64,000 bases of DNA from Nitrogeniibacter aestuarii (GTDB taxonomy: Bacteria; Pseudomonadota; Gammaproteobacteria; Burkholderiales; Rhodocyclaceae): assembly GCF_017309585.1 (NCBI RefSeq), contig NZ_CP071321.1, positions 2,852,001 through 2,916,000 of the forward strand. The letters run 5' to 3'. Made by a program: the position numbers and the translations under genes. This document shows, piece after piece, positions 42,566 to 51,509 of this stretch (positions are counted from its first letter, which is position 1; every line of letters starts with the position of its first letter). The notes beneath the pieces are model-generated. The model was not told where the DNA came from, did no database searches, and saw only the letters and a list, made by a program, of their open reading frames with translations.

Positions 42566-45322
42566 GTGATTGCCACGAATCCGGCCGACACCAACAAGAC
42601 ACTCGACGAGCGACTGGTGGCCGCCAAGCTCGTCCCGTCGCCACCGTCCACGTGGGCGGTCACCCGCACCGAGTTGCTTGCCCTGCTCGATACGGCAACG
42701 AACAAGAAGCTGGTCACGCTCACCGCCCCACCCGGGTTCGGCAAAACCACCCTCCTGGCCCAGTGGGCACGGCAGACACACGTCACCTCGCCCGTGTGGC
42801 TCTCGCTCGATCAGTACGACAGCAGTGCGCACATGTTGCTTCGCTATCTGGTCGCCGCCTTTGAGCGGGCGGACGCAAGCCTTGGCGCACGCGCGGCGCG
42901 CCTGCTCGAAGCAGACCCGCTCTCGCCAGCCCACGTGCCGGCATCGCTGCTGCTGGCGGACATTTCAGCCTGCCGGCGCCCGATGACCCTGATTCTCGAT
43001 GACATCGATCGCGTGACCGACGCGGAGGCCATCGAGTTACTCAATCTGCTGGTCGATCGCTCGCCCCCCACGCTGGGTTTCGTGGTGGCCGGCACACACT
43101 GCCGCCCCATTCGCCCCCAGGCGCTCCTGAGCGAAGGGCGACTCGGCCGCATCGAGTCCAGCCATCTGCGCTTCAGCCTCCATGAAACGGAAGTGCTGAT
43201 CCACCGGGCCGGCATCCCCGATCCGCAGATGGCGGTCCGCCTGCGGCGCGAGGCCGATGGCTGGATCACCGGGATGCGCCTGCTGCTCAGTACCCTCGAC
43301 CCCGGTTCGCCCCCCTCACTTCGAGTTCCCTCTGCGCGCCAGCGTCAGGACATCCACGAGTTCTTTCATCTGAGTGTGCTGCCGCGCCTGCCCGAGGCTC
43401 AAGTCACCTTTCTCGAGTCCATTTCGGTGCTCGATCGCTTCAACGCCGCACTGGCCAACGCCGTGCTTGAGCGCACCGACGCTGCCCAGATGATCGAATC
43501 GCTCGATGCCCAGGGCGTCTTCATCCAGCGTCTTGACTCGGCCGACGGCTGGTATCGACTCGACCACCTGGCCCATTTCTCGTTCTCGCGCCGGCTGACG
43601 AGCCGCCACCCGGGGCGCGATCGGGCGATCAACCTGAAGGCCGCCCACTGGTTTGTCGACAATGGCTACTGGCGCGACGCGGTGGCCAGGGCCATGGCAG
43701 CCGGGGCGCCCGAACAGGCGGCTGGGTGGTTGGCCCAGCGCGCGATGAGCCTGATCGAATCGAGCGACCTCCGGTCGGTCAAGGACTGTCTGGCCCTGCT
43801 CCCCGACGCGTTGGTCTCCAGCCACCCGGCCCTGCTGCTTGCCAAAGCCTGGGCGCATACCCTGTCGCTCGAAACCCGCTTCTCCGAGGCCTGCCTGCAC
43901 CACCTCGCGACCGGCGCGCCATCGACGAGTCCGGTCGATGACGGCGAGTCGGTTCAAGTCGAGATCGAAGCCATCCAGGCCATGAACCTGACGCTCATGG
44001 ACGACAGCGAAGGCGGCCTCCGTGTTGCCCGCCGCGTCCTGGCCCGACAGCCAGCGGCCGGCAGCTGGACCTGGCGCATGGCGCGCACCGCCGAAGTCAT
44101 CGGCCTCATCTATCGTGGCGAGTTCAGCGTCATCGATCAGCTCCAGGCAAGCCTGGTCACCACGCGCGACAAGGCGCGCGACATGCCCACCTATGCGCGG
44201 GTGTACATGAAGAGCGTGTTGGGGCTGGGCTACCTCATTCGCGGCGAGTTCGCGCGCGCCGAGCACATCCTCACCCGCGCCTACCGGCTGGCCGTCGACA
44301 CCATTGGCCGCGAATCTGCGGCAGCCGCCCTGCCAGCCGGTTATCTCACCACCATCTACTATGAATGGGACCGGCTCGACGCACTCGACCACCTGCTTGA
44401 ACAACACCCGAAAGAGATTGTCGCCACGACGGCCATCGGGGCTGCGGCGCGCTTTGCCTCGATCAAGGTGCGGCGACGCGTCCAGCGCGGCAGCCCGGAC
44501 GAAGCCAAGGCACTGATCCGGGCAGGGCAGCGCGTGGCCATCAAGAACGTCTGGCCGCGCATGATGTGCTACATCCAGGCCGAGACCGTGCGTATGGCCG
44601 TGCGCGAAGGCAACCTGGCCGAAGCGGCCATGGCGTTCGACACACTGAATGCCGAATGGTCGCCCTCCTCGCATGAGCCGATGGGTACCGAGCTCGAGAA
44701 CTGGGCGCTTCACGCTCACGCCGCCGCCCTGCTGGCCCTCGCCCGGGGCATGCCCGAGCAGGCCACGAGCACACTCGAACCACTGATCGACCGACTCGCT
44801 CGGCTGGACATGCAAGGCCTCAGCCTGTCACCGCGACTCCTGCTTGCCATGGCCTGGCGCGCGCGGGGTAACGATGCCGCGGCGCTCGATATCGTCGAGG
44901 CGGCCCTGCACCAGGGCGCCGCCTGCTATGCGATCCGTCCGTTCGTCGACGCCCCCGAAGGCATGCGCGATCTGCTCGAACAGTTCGTGGCCGAGCGTCT
45001 GTCGCGCTCACCGGCACTGAGCTGGTTCATGCAAACGCTGTTCGGTGCGTTCGATCAGGCGCGAGCGCCCGTGTTCAGCACCGCGCCGGGCGTGTCCGCT
45101 TCCGAAGAGGCACTGACGCCGCGCGAGCAGGAGATGCTTGCGGGTCTGTGCGAGGGCATGTCGAACAAACAGCTCGCGAACCATCTGGGTGTCTCGCAGG
45201 AGACGGTCAAATGGCACCTGAAGAACATCTACGCCAAGCTGCGCGTGCGCTCGCGCAGTCAGGCCATCATCATCGGCCGGGAAATTCTGTGCGCTTCGCG
45301 ACCTGAAACCAAACCGAAATAA
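42566..45322 (+). CDS. LuxR-family regulator, MalT-like (STAND ATPase)
   Basis: The 918-residue protein has a P-loop near the N-terminus (TAPPGFGKTTLLAQWA), a STAND-type NTPase region (LILDDIDRV), a long helical repeat region of TPR type (residues 400-830), and a C-terminal LuxR HTH (LTPREQEMLAGLCEGMSNKQLA to VKWHLKNIYAKL is approximated here by TPREQEMLAG and VSQETVKWHLKNIY). MalT-like activators are switched by small inducers bound to the repeat region. The GTG at 42566 gives an N-terminus of family length; the frame is open upstream inside the hemerythrin gene. A weak GGTAAAG lies upstream. Confidence 0.88.
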   Translation: MIATNPADTNKTLDERLVAAKLVPSPPSTWAVTRTELLALLDTATNKKLVTLTAPPGFGKTTLLAQWARQTHVTSPVWLSLDQYDSSAHMLLRYLVAAFERADASLGARAARLLEADPLSPAHVPASLLLADISACRRPMTLILDDIDRVTDAEAIELLNLLVDRSPPTLGFVVAGTHCRPIRPQALLSEGRLGRIESSHLRFSLHETEVLIHRAGIPDPQMAVRLRREADGWITGMRLLLSTLDPGSPPSLRVPSARQRQDIHEFFHLSVLPRLPEAQVTFLESISVLDRFNAALANAVLERTDAAQMIESLDAQGVFIQRLDSADGWYRLDHLAHFSFSRRLTSRHPGRDRAINLKAAHWFVDNGYWRDAVARAMAAGAPEQAAGWLAQRAMSLIESSDLRSVKDCLALLPDALVSSHPALLLAKAWAHTLSLETRFSEACLHHLATGAPSTSPVDDGESVQVEIEAIQAMNLTLMDDSEGGLRVARRVLARQPAAGSWTWRMARTAEVIGLIYRGEFSVIDQLQASLVTTRDKARDMPTYARVYMKSVLGLGYLIRGEFARAEHILTRAYRLAVDTIGRESAAAALPAGYLTTIYYEWDRLDALDHLLEQHPKEIVATTAIGAAARFASIKVRRRVQRGSPDEAKALIRAGQRVAIKNVWPRMMCYIQAETVRMAVREGNLAEAAMAFDTLNAEWSPSSHEPMGTELENWALHAHAAALLALARGMPEQATSTLEPLIDRLARLDMQGLSLSPRLLLAMAWRARGNDAAALDIVEAALHQGAACYAIRPFVDAPEGMRDLLEQFVAERLSRSPALSWFMQTLFGAFDQARAPVFSTAPGVSASEEALTPREQEMLAGLCEGMSNKQLANHLGVSQETVKWHLKNIYAKLRVRSRSQAIIIGREILCASRPETKPK

Positions 45323-45389
45323 TCGCCAGCCTACCCGCCGTGTATGCTCGTCGGACAGACGGGAATCACCCCGAACGGAGCGTGGGTGC

Positions 45390-46409
45390 ATGCACGGATT
45401 GTCGGAACTGGACGAACTCGAACGCATCATCGACGCGGGCGCACCTCATCTGGAAGCCAGCGTCATCTGCCAGGTTCAGGCACGCGGCAAGCCACTTCCC
45501 GTCTATCGAATCACCCTGGGCAACCCGGACCCGACCCTGCCCGCCGTCGGCTGTTTCGGCGGCGTCCACGGCCTGGAGCGCATCGGCTCTGCCGTTGTCA
45601 TCGCCTATCTGCAAAGCCTCGTCGACCGCCTCCGGTGGGACGACCAGGCCCATCGCCTGCTCGATGCGGTGCGCATGGTGTTCATTCCGATCGTGAACCC
45701 GGGCGGCATGTGGATGGGCACCAGGTGCAATCCGGCCGGCGTCGACCTCATGCGCAACGCCCCGATCACTGCCGCCGAGCGTGTGGCCTTCATGGTGGGC
45801 GGGCATCGCATCAGCGCCGCCCTGCCTTGGTACCGGGGCGGCGAAAACGCCCCCATGGAACCGGAAAGTGCCGCCCTGTGCCAGCTCGTCGAAGCCGAGT
45901 TGCTCACCCGGCGCTTTGCCGTCGCGCTCGACTGCCACTCGGGCTTCGGCACCCGCGACCGCATCTGGTTTCCCTACGCACACACCAGCGCGCCGATGCA
46001 CCACCTGGCCGAGGTGTATGCGCTCAAGCACATCTTCGAAAGCACCTACCGCAACCATCGCTACGTGTTCGAGCCCCAGAGCCATCAGTATCTGACCCAC
46101 GGCGACCTGTGGGACCACCTCTACCAGCAGGCCTGCGTCCAGCCGGAGCGCACCTTTCTGCCGCTGACGCTGGAAATGGGCTCATGGCTGTGGGTGAAGA
46201 AGAATCCCCGCCAGCTCCTGATGCGCGAGGGCATGTTCAACCCCTTGCTCAAGCACCGCATTGCCCGCGTGCTGCGCCACCATGTGTTTCTGCTCGACTT
46301 CCTCGCCCGCGCGACGGCCAGCTACAAGCGCTGGCTGCCGGGCGAGTCCGACCGGGCCCGCCACCACCAGGACGCCCTCGCCCACTGGTATGCCGAGGCC
46401 GAACAATGA
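45390..46409 (+). CDS. M14-family metallopeptidase-like protein (succinylglutamate desuccinylase/aspartoacylase relative)
   Basis: The 339-residue protein has the M14 zinc site as HxxE in GGVHGLERIGS, the third ligand His in LDCHSGFG, the substrate Arg/Asn region RCNPAGVDLMRN and a probable catalytic Glu in LTLEMGSWLW. This arrangement suits DUF2817/M14 relatives that cleave amides from small molecules or peptides. There is no signal peptide. Its stop overlaps the start of the hydrolase gene (ATGA), so both act together or are at least co-expressed. Confidence 0.85.
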   Translation: MHGLSELDELERIIDAGAPHLEASVICQVQARGKPLPVYRITLGNPDPTLPAVGCFGGVHGLERIGSAVVIAYLQSLVDRLRWDDQAHRLLDAVRMVFIPIVNPGGMWMGTRCNPAGVDLMRNAPITAAERVAFMVGGHRISAALPWYRGGENAPMEPESAALCQLVEAELLTRRFAVALDCHSGFGTRDRIWFPYAHTSAPMHHLAEVYALKHIFESTYRNHRYVFEPQSHQYLTHGDLWDHLYQQACVQPERTFLPLTLEMGSWLWVKKNPRQLLMREGMFNPLLKHRIARVLRHHVFLLDFLARATASYKRWLPGESDRARHHQDALAHWYAEAEQ

Positions 46410-47155
46410 GCACGTGGGTACTGGTCCGCGGACTTGCACGCGAACATGAGCACTGGGGGGATTTTCCTGCGCGCCTGCGCGCGGCAATGTCGCCGTGCCA
46501 GGTGCTCACGCCCGACCTGCCCGGCAACGGCCTTCGATATCGTGAAACGAGCCCGACACGGATACAGGCCATGGCCGACGCCCTCGCGCGCGAGCTGGAG
46601 GATTCAGGCCATCGTCCCCCGTATCACGTGATCGCCCTGTCGCTGGGCGCCATGGTCGCGGTCAGCTGGGCTCAGCGACACCCCGATGCGCTGTCACGCA
46701 TGGTGCTCATCAACACCTCCATGCGACCGTTCAACCCGTTTTACCGACGTTTGCGCCCGGGCGTCTGGCCAGCATTGATCGGAGCCGCGGTTCCGGGACG
46801 AACTGCGGAGCAACGCGAACGCGCCATCCTGGCGGTCACGAGCAACGATGCTCGGGCGCGCGCGCTGGCGCTGCCGACATGGGCGCACGCTGCACGGTCG
46901 CGCCCCGTCACCGGCGCCAATCTGGTCCGCCAGCTATGGGCGGCGGCCCGATTCACCGCCCCCCGAGGGGCGCCCACGGTCCCGACGCTGATTCTCGCAA
47001 GCACTCAGGACCGACTGGCCTCGGTGCAATGCTCTCGCACGCTCGCCGCCCGCTGGCACTGTCCGATCGTCGAACACCCCACCGCCGGTCACGATCTGCC
47101 GCTGGATGCCGGCGACTGGGTCGTGAGCGAAGTGGCGCGCTGGATTCAGGCATGA
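46406..47155 (+). CDS. Alpha/beta hydrolase
   Basis: The 249-residue product shows the alpha/beta hydrolase layout: LVRGLAREHEHWGDF at the oxyanion position, nucleophile elbow ALSLGAMVA, acid in STQDRLAS and His in TAGHDLPLDAG. It starts within the stop of the M14-like gene. The substrate is unknown; BioH-like esterases are similar in size. It is convergent with the antiporter gene. Confidence 0.85.
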   Translation: MSTWVLVRGLAREHEHWGDFPARLRAAMSPCQVLTPDLPGNGLRYRETSPTRIQAMADALARELEDSGHRPPYHVIALSLGAMVAVSWAQRHPDALSRMVLINTSMRPFNPFYRRLRPGVWPALIGAAVPGRTAEQRERAILAVTSNDARARALALPTWAHAARSRPVTGANLVRQLWAAARFTAPRGAPTVPTLILASTQDRLASVQCSRTLAARWHCPIVEHPTAGHDLPLDAGDWVVSEVARWIQA

Positions 47156-47174
47156 GCGGCGCGATGTCTCGCCA

Positions 47175-48905
47175 TCAATCGGGTACCGGAACCGGATGGG
47201 TCATCCCCGGGAAGAACCGCCCAAGCACATAACCCGCCATGCCGCGCGCCAGCTCCTCTTCACCAAAGAAGACCGCACCAACGCCCTCCTGGCGCAACAA
47301 GACAGATTCGGATTCGCTGTGGGTGCGCAAGACCAGTTCAATGTCGGGATTGAGCGTTCGCGCAATCTCGACAGTGGCGCGAATATCCATCAGGTCCGGG
47401 GTAGCCACCACCATCATGGCGGCGTTGGCGATGTGCGCCTGAATCAGCACCGCCGCATCGGTCGCATTGCCGGATACGGCGGGCACCCCCTTGCGACGCA
47501 AGGCTTCGACCACCTCCCGACGCTGCTCGACGACCACGTAGGGAATATCGCGCTCCACCAGGGCGTCCGCAATGCGCCGCCCGACGCGACCGAAGCCCAC
47601 AATGACCACCTGCCCCTCCAGATACCGCCGGGCCGTGTCGGTGGGCAACTCGGCATAGGGATCGACGCGAATCTCCAGCGCCCGTGCGATGTCCGAACGC
47701 GCCAGGAACCATCGCCGCACGGGCTCGACCATGGCGAACAGAAGCGGATTGAGCGCAATCGAGATGAGCGCGGCGGCAAGAATGAGGCTCATGCCTTCCG
47801 CAGGCAGCAACCCGAGCGCCACGCTCAGACCTGCCAGAATGAACGAGAACTCACCGATCTGGGCCAGACTCGCCGAGACGGTCAGCGCCGTGTTCAGGGG
47901 GTAACGGAAGGCAAGCACCAGCAGCAACGAGGCCAGCCCTTTGCCGACAACGATGATGAGGACGACGGTCAGCACCTTGATGGGCTCGAGCATCAGCACC
48001 GCCGGCTCGAAGAGCATGCCGACGGCCACGAAGAAGAGCACCGAAAACGCATCACGAAACGGCAAGGACTCCTGTGCCGCCCGATGAGCGAATTCGGATT
48101 CGCGCATCACCATGCCGGCAAAGAAGGCGCCAAGCGCGAACGAGACGCTGAACAGTTGTGCAGCCCCGAATGCAATGCCGATGGCCGCCGCAATCACGGC
48201 CAACGTAAACAGCTCGCGGGAACCCGTGCGCGAGACATGCCAGAGCACCCAGGGAATCAGCCGGCTACCCGCCACCAGCATGAGTGCAACGAAGCCAGCC
48301 ACCTGAAGCAGCGTGATCCCCAGCGTGACCCAGATGGGCACATCGCTCGCGGCTGCCGGCGCCTGGTTCGCGCCACCCAGCACACTTGCCAGCGGCGGCA
48401 GCAGCACCAGCACCAGCACGGTGGCAAGATCTTCGACGACCAGCCAGCCGACGGCAATGCGTCCATTCATCGTATCGAGGGCACCACGCGCTTCGATGGC
48501 CTTTAGCAGCACAACCGTGCTTGCACACGAGAGCGTCACCCCGAAGACCAGCGCCTGCCCCCAGGGCCAGCCCCAGGCGTAAAAGGCCAGCAAGGCGCCC
48601 AGCACCGTCGCGAATGCCATCTGGACAATGGCGCCAGGGATGGCAATGCGCCGTACCGCCAACAGATCGCGAAGCGAAAAATGCAGGCCGACACCGAACA
48701 TCAGCAGCATGACCCCGATTTCAGACAGCTGCGCGGCCAGCTGCACATCGGCCACGAATCCCGGGGTGTTTGGCCCGATGATGATGCCGGCAAGCAGGTA
48801 GCCCACGAGGGCCGGCATCTTGATGCGTTCAGCCACGAAGCCGAGCACCAGCGCGATGCCGAAACCGGCCGCCAGGGTGCTGATCAGGGAAATGTTGTGC
48901 TCCAT
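47175..48905 (-). CDS. ybaL: CPA2-family monovalent cation:proton antiporter with TrkA-N domain, YbaL-like
   Basis: The 576-residue inner-membrane protein has about 12 helices (residues 1-390; VGYLLAGIIIGPNTPGF near the start) and a cytosolic TrkA-N domain (VIVGFGRVGRRIADALVE) that binds nucleotide and gates transport. Length and order match YbaL/KefB-type antiporters, without the Kef-specific glutathione features that I could confirm. The start MEHNISLISTLAAGFG at 48905 is chosen over a longer frame that lacks similarity. Confidence 0.92.
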   Translation of the reverse strand: MEHNISLISTLAAGFGIALVLGFVAERIKMPALVGYLLAGIIIGPNTPGFVADVQLAAQLSEIGVMLLMFGVGLHFSLRDLLAVRRIAIPGAIVQMAFATVLGALLAFYAWGWPWGQALVFGVTLSCASTVVLLKAIEARGALDTMNGRIAVGWLVVEDLATVLVLVLLPPLASVLGGANQAPAAASDVPIWVTLGITLLQVAGFVALMLVAGSRLIPWVLWHVSRTGSRELFTLAVIAAAIGIAFGAAQLFSVSFALGAFFAGMVMRESEFAHRAAQESLPFRDAFSVLFFVAVGMLFEPAVLMLEPIKVLTVVLIIVVGKGLASLLLVLAFRYPLNTALTVSASLAQIGEFSFILAGLSVALGLLPAEGMSLILAAALISIALNPLLFAMVEPVRRWFLARSDIARALEIRVDPYAELPTDTARRYLEGQVVIVGFGRVGRRIADALVERDIPYVVVEQRREVVEALRRKGVPAVSGNATDAAVLIQAHIANAAMMVVATPDLMDIRATVEIARTLNPDIELVLRTHSESESVLLRQEGVGAVFFGEEELARGMAGYVLGRFFPGMTHPVPVPD

Positions 48906-49343
48906 ACGAGCGATCCAGTTCGAGTTCAGGGAAGTGCCGGTGTCGGGTGCGAGAACCCACCGGAAACAGAGCTTTGCCACCGATACTGCCGCGCGTCATT
49001 GCAGCGATGACCGGTAACGAAAAATCGTCCGCAGACAAGGCCCCCATCAAGGCTCGATCGGGGCCTTGTCTGCGGCGTACCATCGACTCGTTCAGACCGC
49101 GCGGATGGTCGTGCGTTCCCGTCCTTTCTGGCGCCAAGCAAAAATTTGGCGGCTGTCGAGCGCCGTCATTCAATGACCACGCAATACCACGTTGAAGGAC
49201 GTTCAGGCTTGCCGGATGGTGGCCATCCCGTCATGCCGTCGTGGCATGCGAGAGGCCGCCCCGAACCTGCCAATAACAGGATCTGCACGCCACCAGGTCG
49301 CGGCGCAGTTAACTGCCCCCGGGCACCACCTGATGACCGTGGC
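48906..49343. other. Gene-poor region upstream of the antiporter gene
   Basis: This 438-base stretch has no supported gene. It contains the upstream region of ybaL, one strong inverted repeat (49029-49075) and a run of sequence without recognised signals up to the flavodoxin fragment. Confidence 0.55.
49029..49075. repeat. 16-bp perfect inverted repeat
   Basis: CCGCAGACAAGGCCCC (49029-49044) and its reverse complement (49060-49075) flank a 15-base loop. There is no U-run on either side, so it is not a standard intrinsic terminator; it could be a mobile-element remnant or a protein site. Confidence 0.85.
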
Positions 49344-49502
49344 TCAACGGGGCGCCAGTGCCGGTAGGCCCATCCGCTGCGGCGCCCCCATGGTGCTACG
49401 GCGTTCCAGACGCTCGTCGGTGTGCATGCGCTGGGTACGCGGGTCGAGCACCAGACCGACAAACCGAGCGCCGAGGCGGGCATTCGAGTGTTCAAACACG
49501 TA
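49344..49502 (-). pseudogene. Degenerate 3' fragment of a flavodoxin gene
   Basis: On the minus strand about 50 codons read YVFEHSNA, FVGLVLDPRTQRMHTDERLE and end PQRMGLPALAPR before TGA. The intact flavodoxin at 53453-54001 ends YVFEHSNA, FVGLVLDQRTQHMHTDERLE, PQLMGTPG. DNA identity over about 120 bases is roughly 80% by eye. The N-terminal two thirds, including the FMN site, are missing. The fragment is in the same orientation as the intact gene and lies on the other side of the TRAP operon. Confidence 0.85.
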
Positions 49503-49626
49503 GGTCACGCCTCGACCGACCGCGGACCGTGGGTGCCACGCCCGGCGCAGTTCAGGGGGCTGAAAAGCGTCACGACCACGGGGGCAGTCAACGCCTTCAG
49601 CCCGAACCGGCCGGGCAGCCGCCGTG

Positions 49627-50922
49627 TCAGAGGAAGCCGAGCACGCGAGGCAGGAACAGGGACAACTCGGGCACGAAGGTCGTCACCAGCATCACCGGCA
49701 CCGCCACGAGGCCCATCAACATGAGCGCAGGGCGGACAGTCCGGTGGATCGACGCCCCACCGATGCGGCAGGCCATGTAAAGGATGGGCGCCACCGGGGG
49801 GCTGTTGGCGCCGATCACCACGGAACAGGCAACCACCGATGCGAAATGCACCGGATGCATGCCGGCGTGAACCATCAGGGGCATGAACAAGGGTGCCACC
49901 ACAACGGTCACCGAGACGTCGTCCATGATCATGCCGGCAATGATCAGGACGAGGTTGACGGTGATCAGGATCATGAGCGGGTTCTGCACCAGCGTGGTGA
50001 CCCATTCGGTCAGATCCTGTGGAATGCCCTCAGAGGCCATGATCCGGCCGATCATGAAACTGAACAGCAGAATCAGGATCACCGTGCCGGTGGTCTCGGC
50101 CGCGTCGATGACATTGCGCGCGAAGATCTTCAGCGTCAGGTCGCGATAGATGAAGAATCCGATCAGCATGGCCGCCACTGCGGCAACCGCAGCCGCTTCG
50201 GTCGGCGTGAAGACGCCTCCGTAGATACCGCCCAGGATGATGATCGGCAGCGAGAGGGCCGGCAGCGCGCGGATGGTGGCGCGCCCTTTAGTCGGCAGGG
50301 CCTGCCCTTCGGCTGCAGCGGTCAGGCTCTCGTCGAACAGTCGCCCGATACTGAAGCGGTTCGCCAGGATGAGGCCCAGGATCAGCAGAACGGCCGGGCC
50401 GATCGACGCAGCAAAGCAGGCCGCGACCGACTGACGGGTCACCACCGCGAACAGAATCATGGTGATCGAGGGGGGAATCAGGATGCCGAGGAGTGACGAG
50501 ATACCCAGCAGCGCCGCCGAATAGTGGCGCGGATAGCCGCGCTGCTCGAGCGGCCCCACCATGATCTTGCCGATCGAAGCGACGGCTGCGGTGGCCGTAC
50601 CGGCAATGGCGCCAAAGATGCCGGAGGCCAGCACCATCGATGCCCCCATGCCGCCACGCCGCTTGCCGACCATGACTTCGATGAAGTCCACCAGTCGGTG
50701 AGCGATACCGCCGCCTTGCATGAGGTAGCCCGTCAGCACGAAGAGCGGCAGCGCGATCAGGATGACCGAATCAAGCGAGCGATAGCCCTGCATCATGATC
50801 GTGTCGATGTTCGCGTCATAGGCCGTCACGAGGTAGGCAAGCACGCCCGCGAAGGACCACGCGACCGGAACACCCAGAATCATCAAAAACAGCAGGAGCC
50901 CTACTGCGATCAAGCCTTCCAT
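49627..50922 (-). CDS. dctM: TRAP transporter large permease subunit, DctM type
   Basis: The 431-residue protein has about 12 to 13 membrane helices and DctM text: FLMILGVPVAWSFAG, YRSLDSVILIALPLFVLTGYLM, GTATAAVASIG, FTPTEAAAVAAVAAMLIGF and the C-terminal GANSPPVAPILY. It forms the transport core with DctQ, driven by a sodium gradient and fed by the periplasmic DctP protein. Its start lies 13 bases inside the dctQ gene. Symbols follow the family and do not imply C4-dicarboxylate specificity. Confidence 0.95.
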   Translation of the reverse strand: MEGLIAVGLLLFLMILGVPVAWSFAGVLAYLVTAYDANIDTIMMQGYRSLDSVILIALPLFVLTGYLMQGGGIAHRLVDFIEVMVGKRRGGMGASMVLASGIFGAIAGTATAAVASIGKIMVGPLEQRGYPRHYSAALLGISSLLGILIPPSITMILFAVVTRQSVAACFAASIGPAVLLILGLILANRFSIGRLFDESLTAAAEGQALPTKGRATIRALPALSLPIIILGGIYGGVFTPTEAAAVAAVAAMLIGFFIYRDLTLKIFARNVIDAAETTGTVILILLFSFMIGRIMASEGIPQDLTEWVTTLVQNPLMILITVNLVLIIAGMIMDDVSVTVVVAPLFMPLMVHAGMHPVHFASVVACSVVIGANSPPVAPILYMACRIGGASIHRTVRPALMLMGLVAVPVMLVTTFVPELSLFLPRVLGFL

Positions 50923-51443
50923 GTGCGCTCCTCCTCGGTGTTGTGATTCACGGGCGGAGACCAGATCGCACGTGCAGCCATGATCATGTCGCGCAGCGCA
51001 TACAGGCTGCTGCCAAACGCGGCGACGATGATCGCCGACTGGGGAATCCAAAGGGGAATGCCGAGACCGGGCGTGGTTTGCGGGTGGCTAAACCCCCACG
51101 CCAGCATTTTCCAGGACAACAAGGTGAAGAACAGCGCGGCGGCAAGGGTGATGCCCCCCACCACCAGCTTGTGAGCGGCCCGTGCGCGCTCGGAGGCGAT
51201 CTTCTGCGCGAAGAAATCAATGACGAGATGCTCGCGGCGGCGGCTCGCAATCAGCGCACCGAGCATGTACACCCACATCCCGAAAGCCATGATGACTTCG
51301 AGCAATCCGATGATCGACCAGCCGAAAACGTAGCGCGCGACAACCAGAAAGAGCATCAGGCCGACCACGACCAGGCTCGCAATCAGGGCAGCGCCATCAA
51401 GCACCCGGGCAATGACCCGGCCTCCGATGGATGTTAGCGTCAT
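50910..51443 (-). CDS. dctQ: TRAP transporter small permease subunit, DctQ type
   Basis: The 177-residue product has four membrane helices (ALIASLVVVGLMLFLVVARYV; LLEVIMAFGMWVYMLGAL; LVVGGITLAAALFFTLLSW; SAIIVAAFGSSLYALRDM) and the DctQ phrase RREHLVIDFF between helices 2 and 3. It lies 66 bases after the dctP gene and overlaps dctM, giving the usual P-Q-M order. Confidence 0.93.
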   Translation of the reverse strand: MTLTSIGGRVIARVLDGAALIASLVVVGLMLFLVVARYVFGWSIIGLLEVIMAFGMWVYMLGALIASRRREHLVIDFFAQKIASERARAAHKLVVGGITLAAALFFTLLSWKMLAWGFSHPQTTPGLGIPLWIPQSAIIVAAFGSSLYALRDMIMAARAIWSPPVNHNTEEERTWKA

Positions 51444-51509
51444 GGAAAACCCCGTTCAGTAAAACGCTGGCCCGTCAGACGGGCCAGCGAGAGGAAAGCA
51501 GCAATTCGA

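Noticed and set aside
43316..44815. A 499-codon open frame opposite the MalT-like regulator
   Set aside because: The plus-strand protein has a P-loop and LuxR HTH; the minus frame shows no coherent domains.
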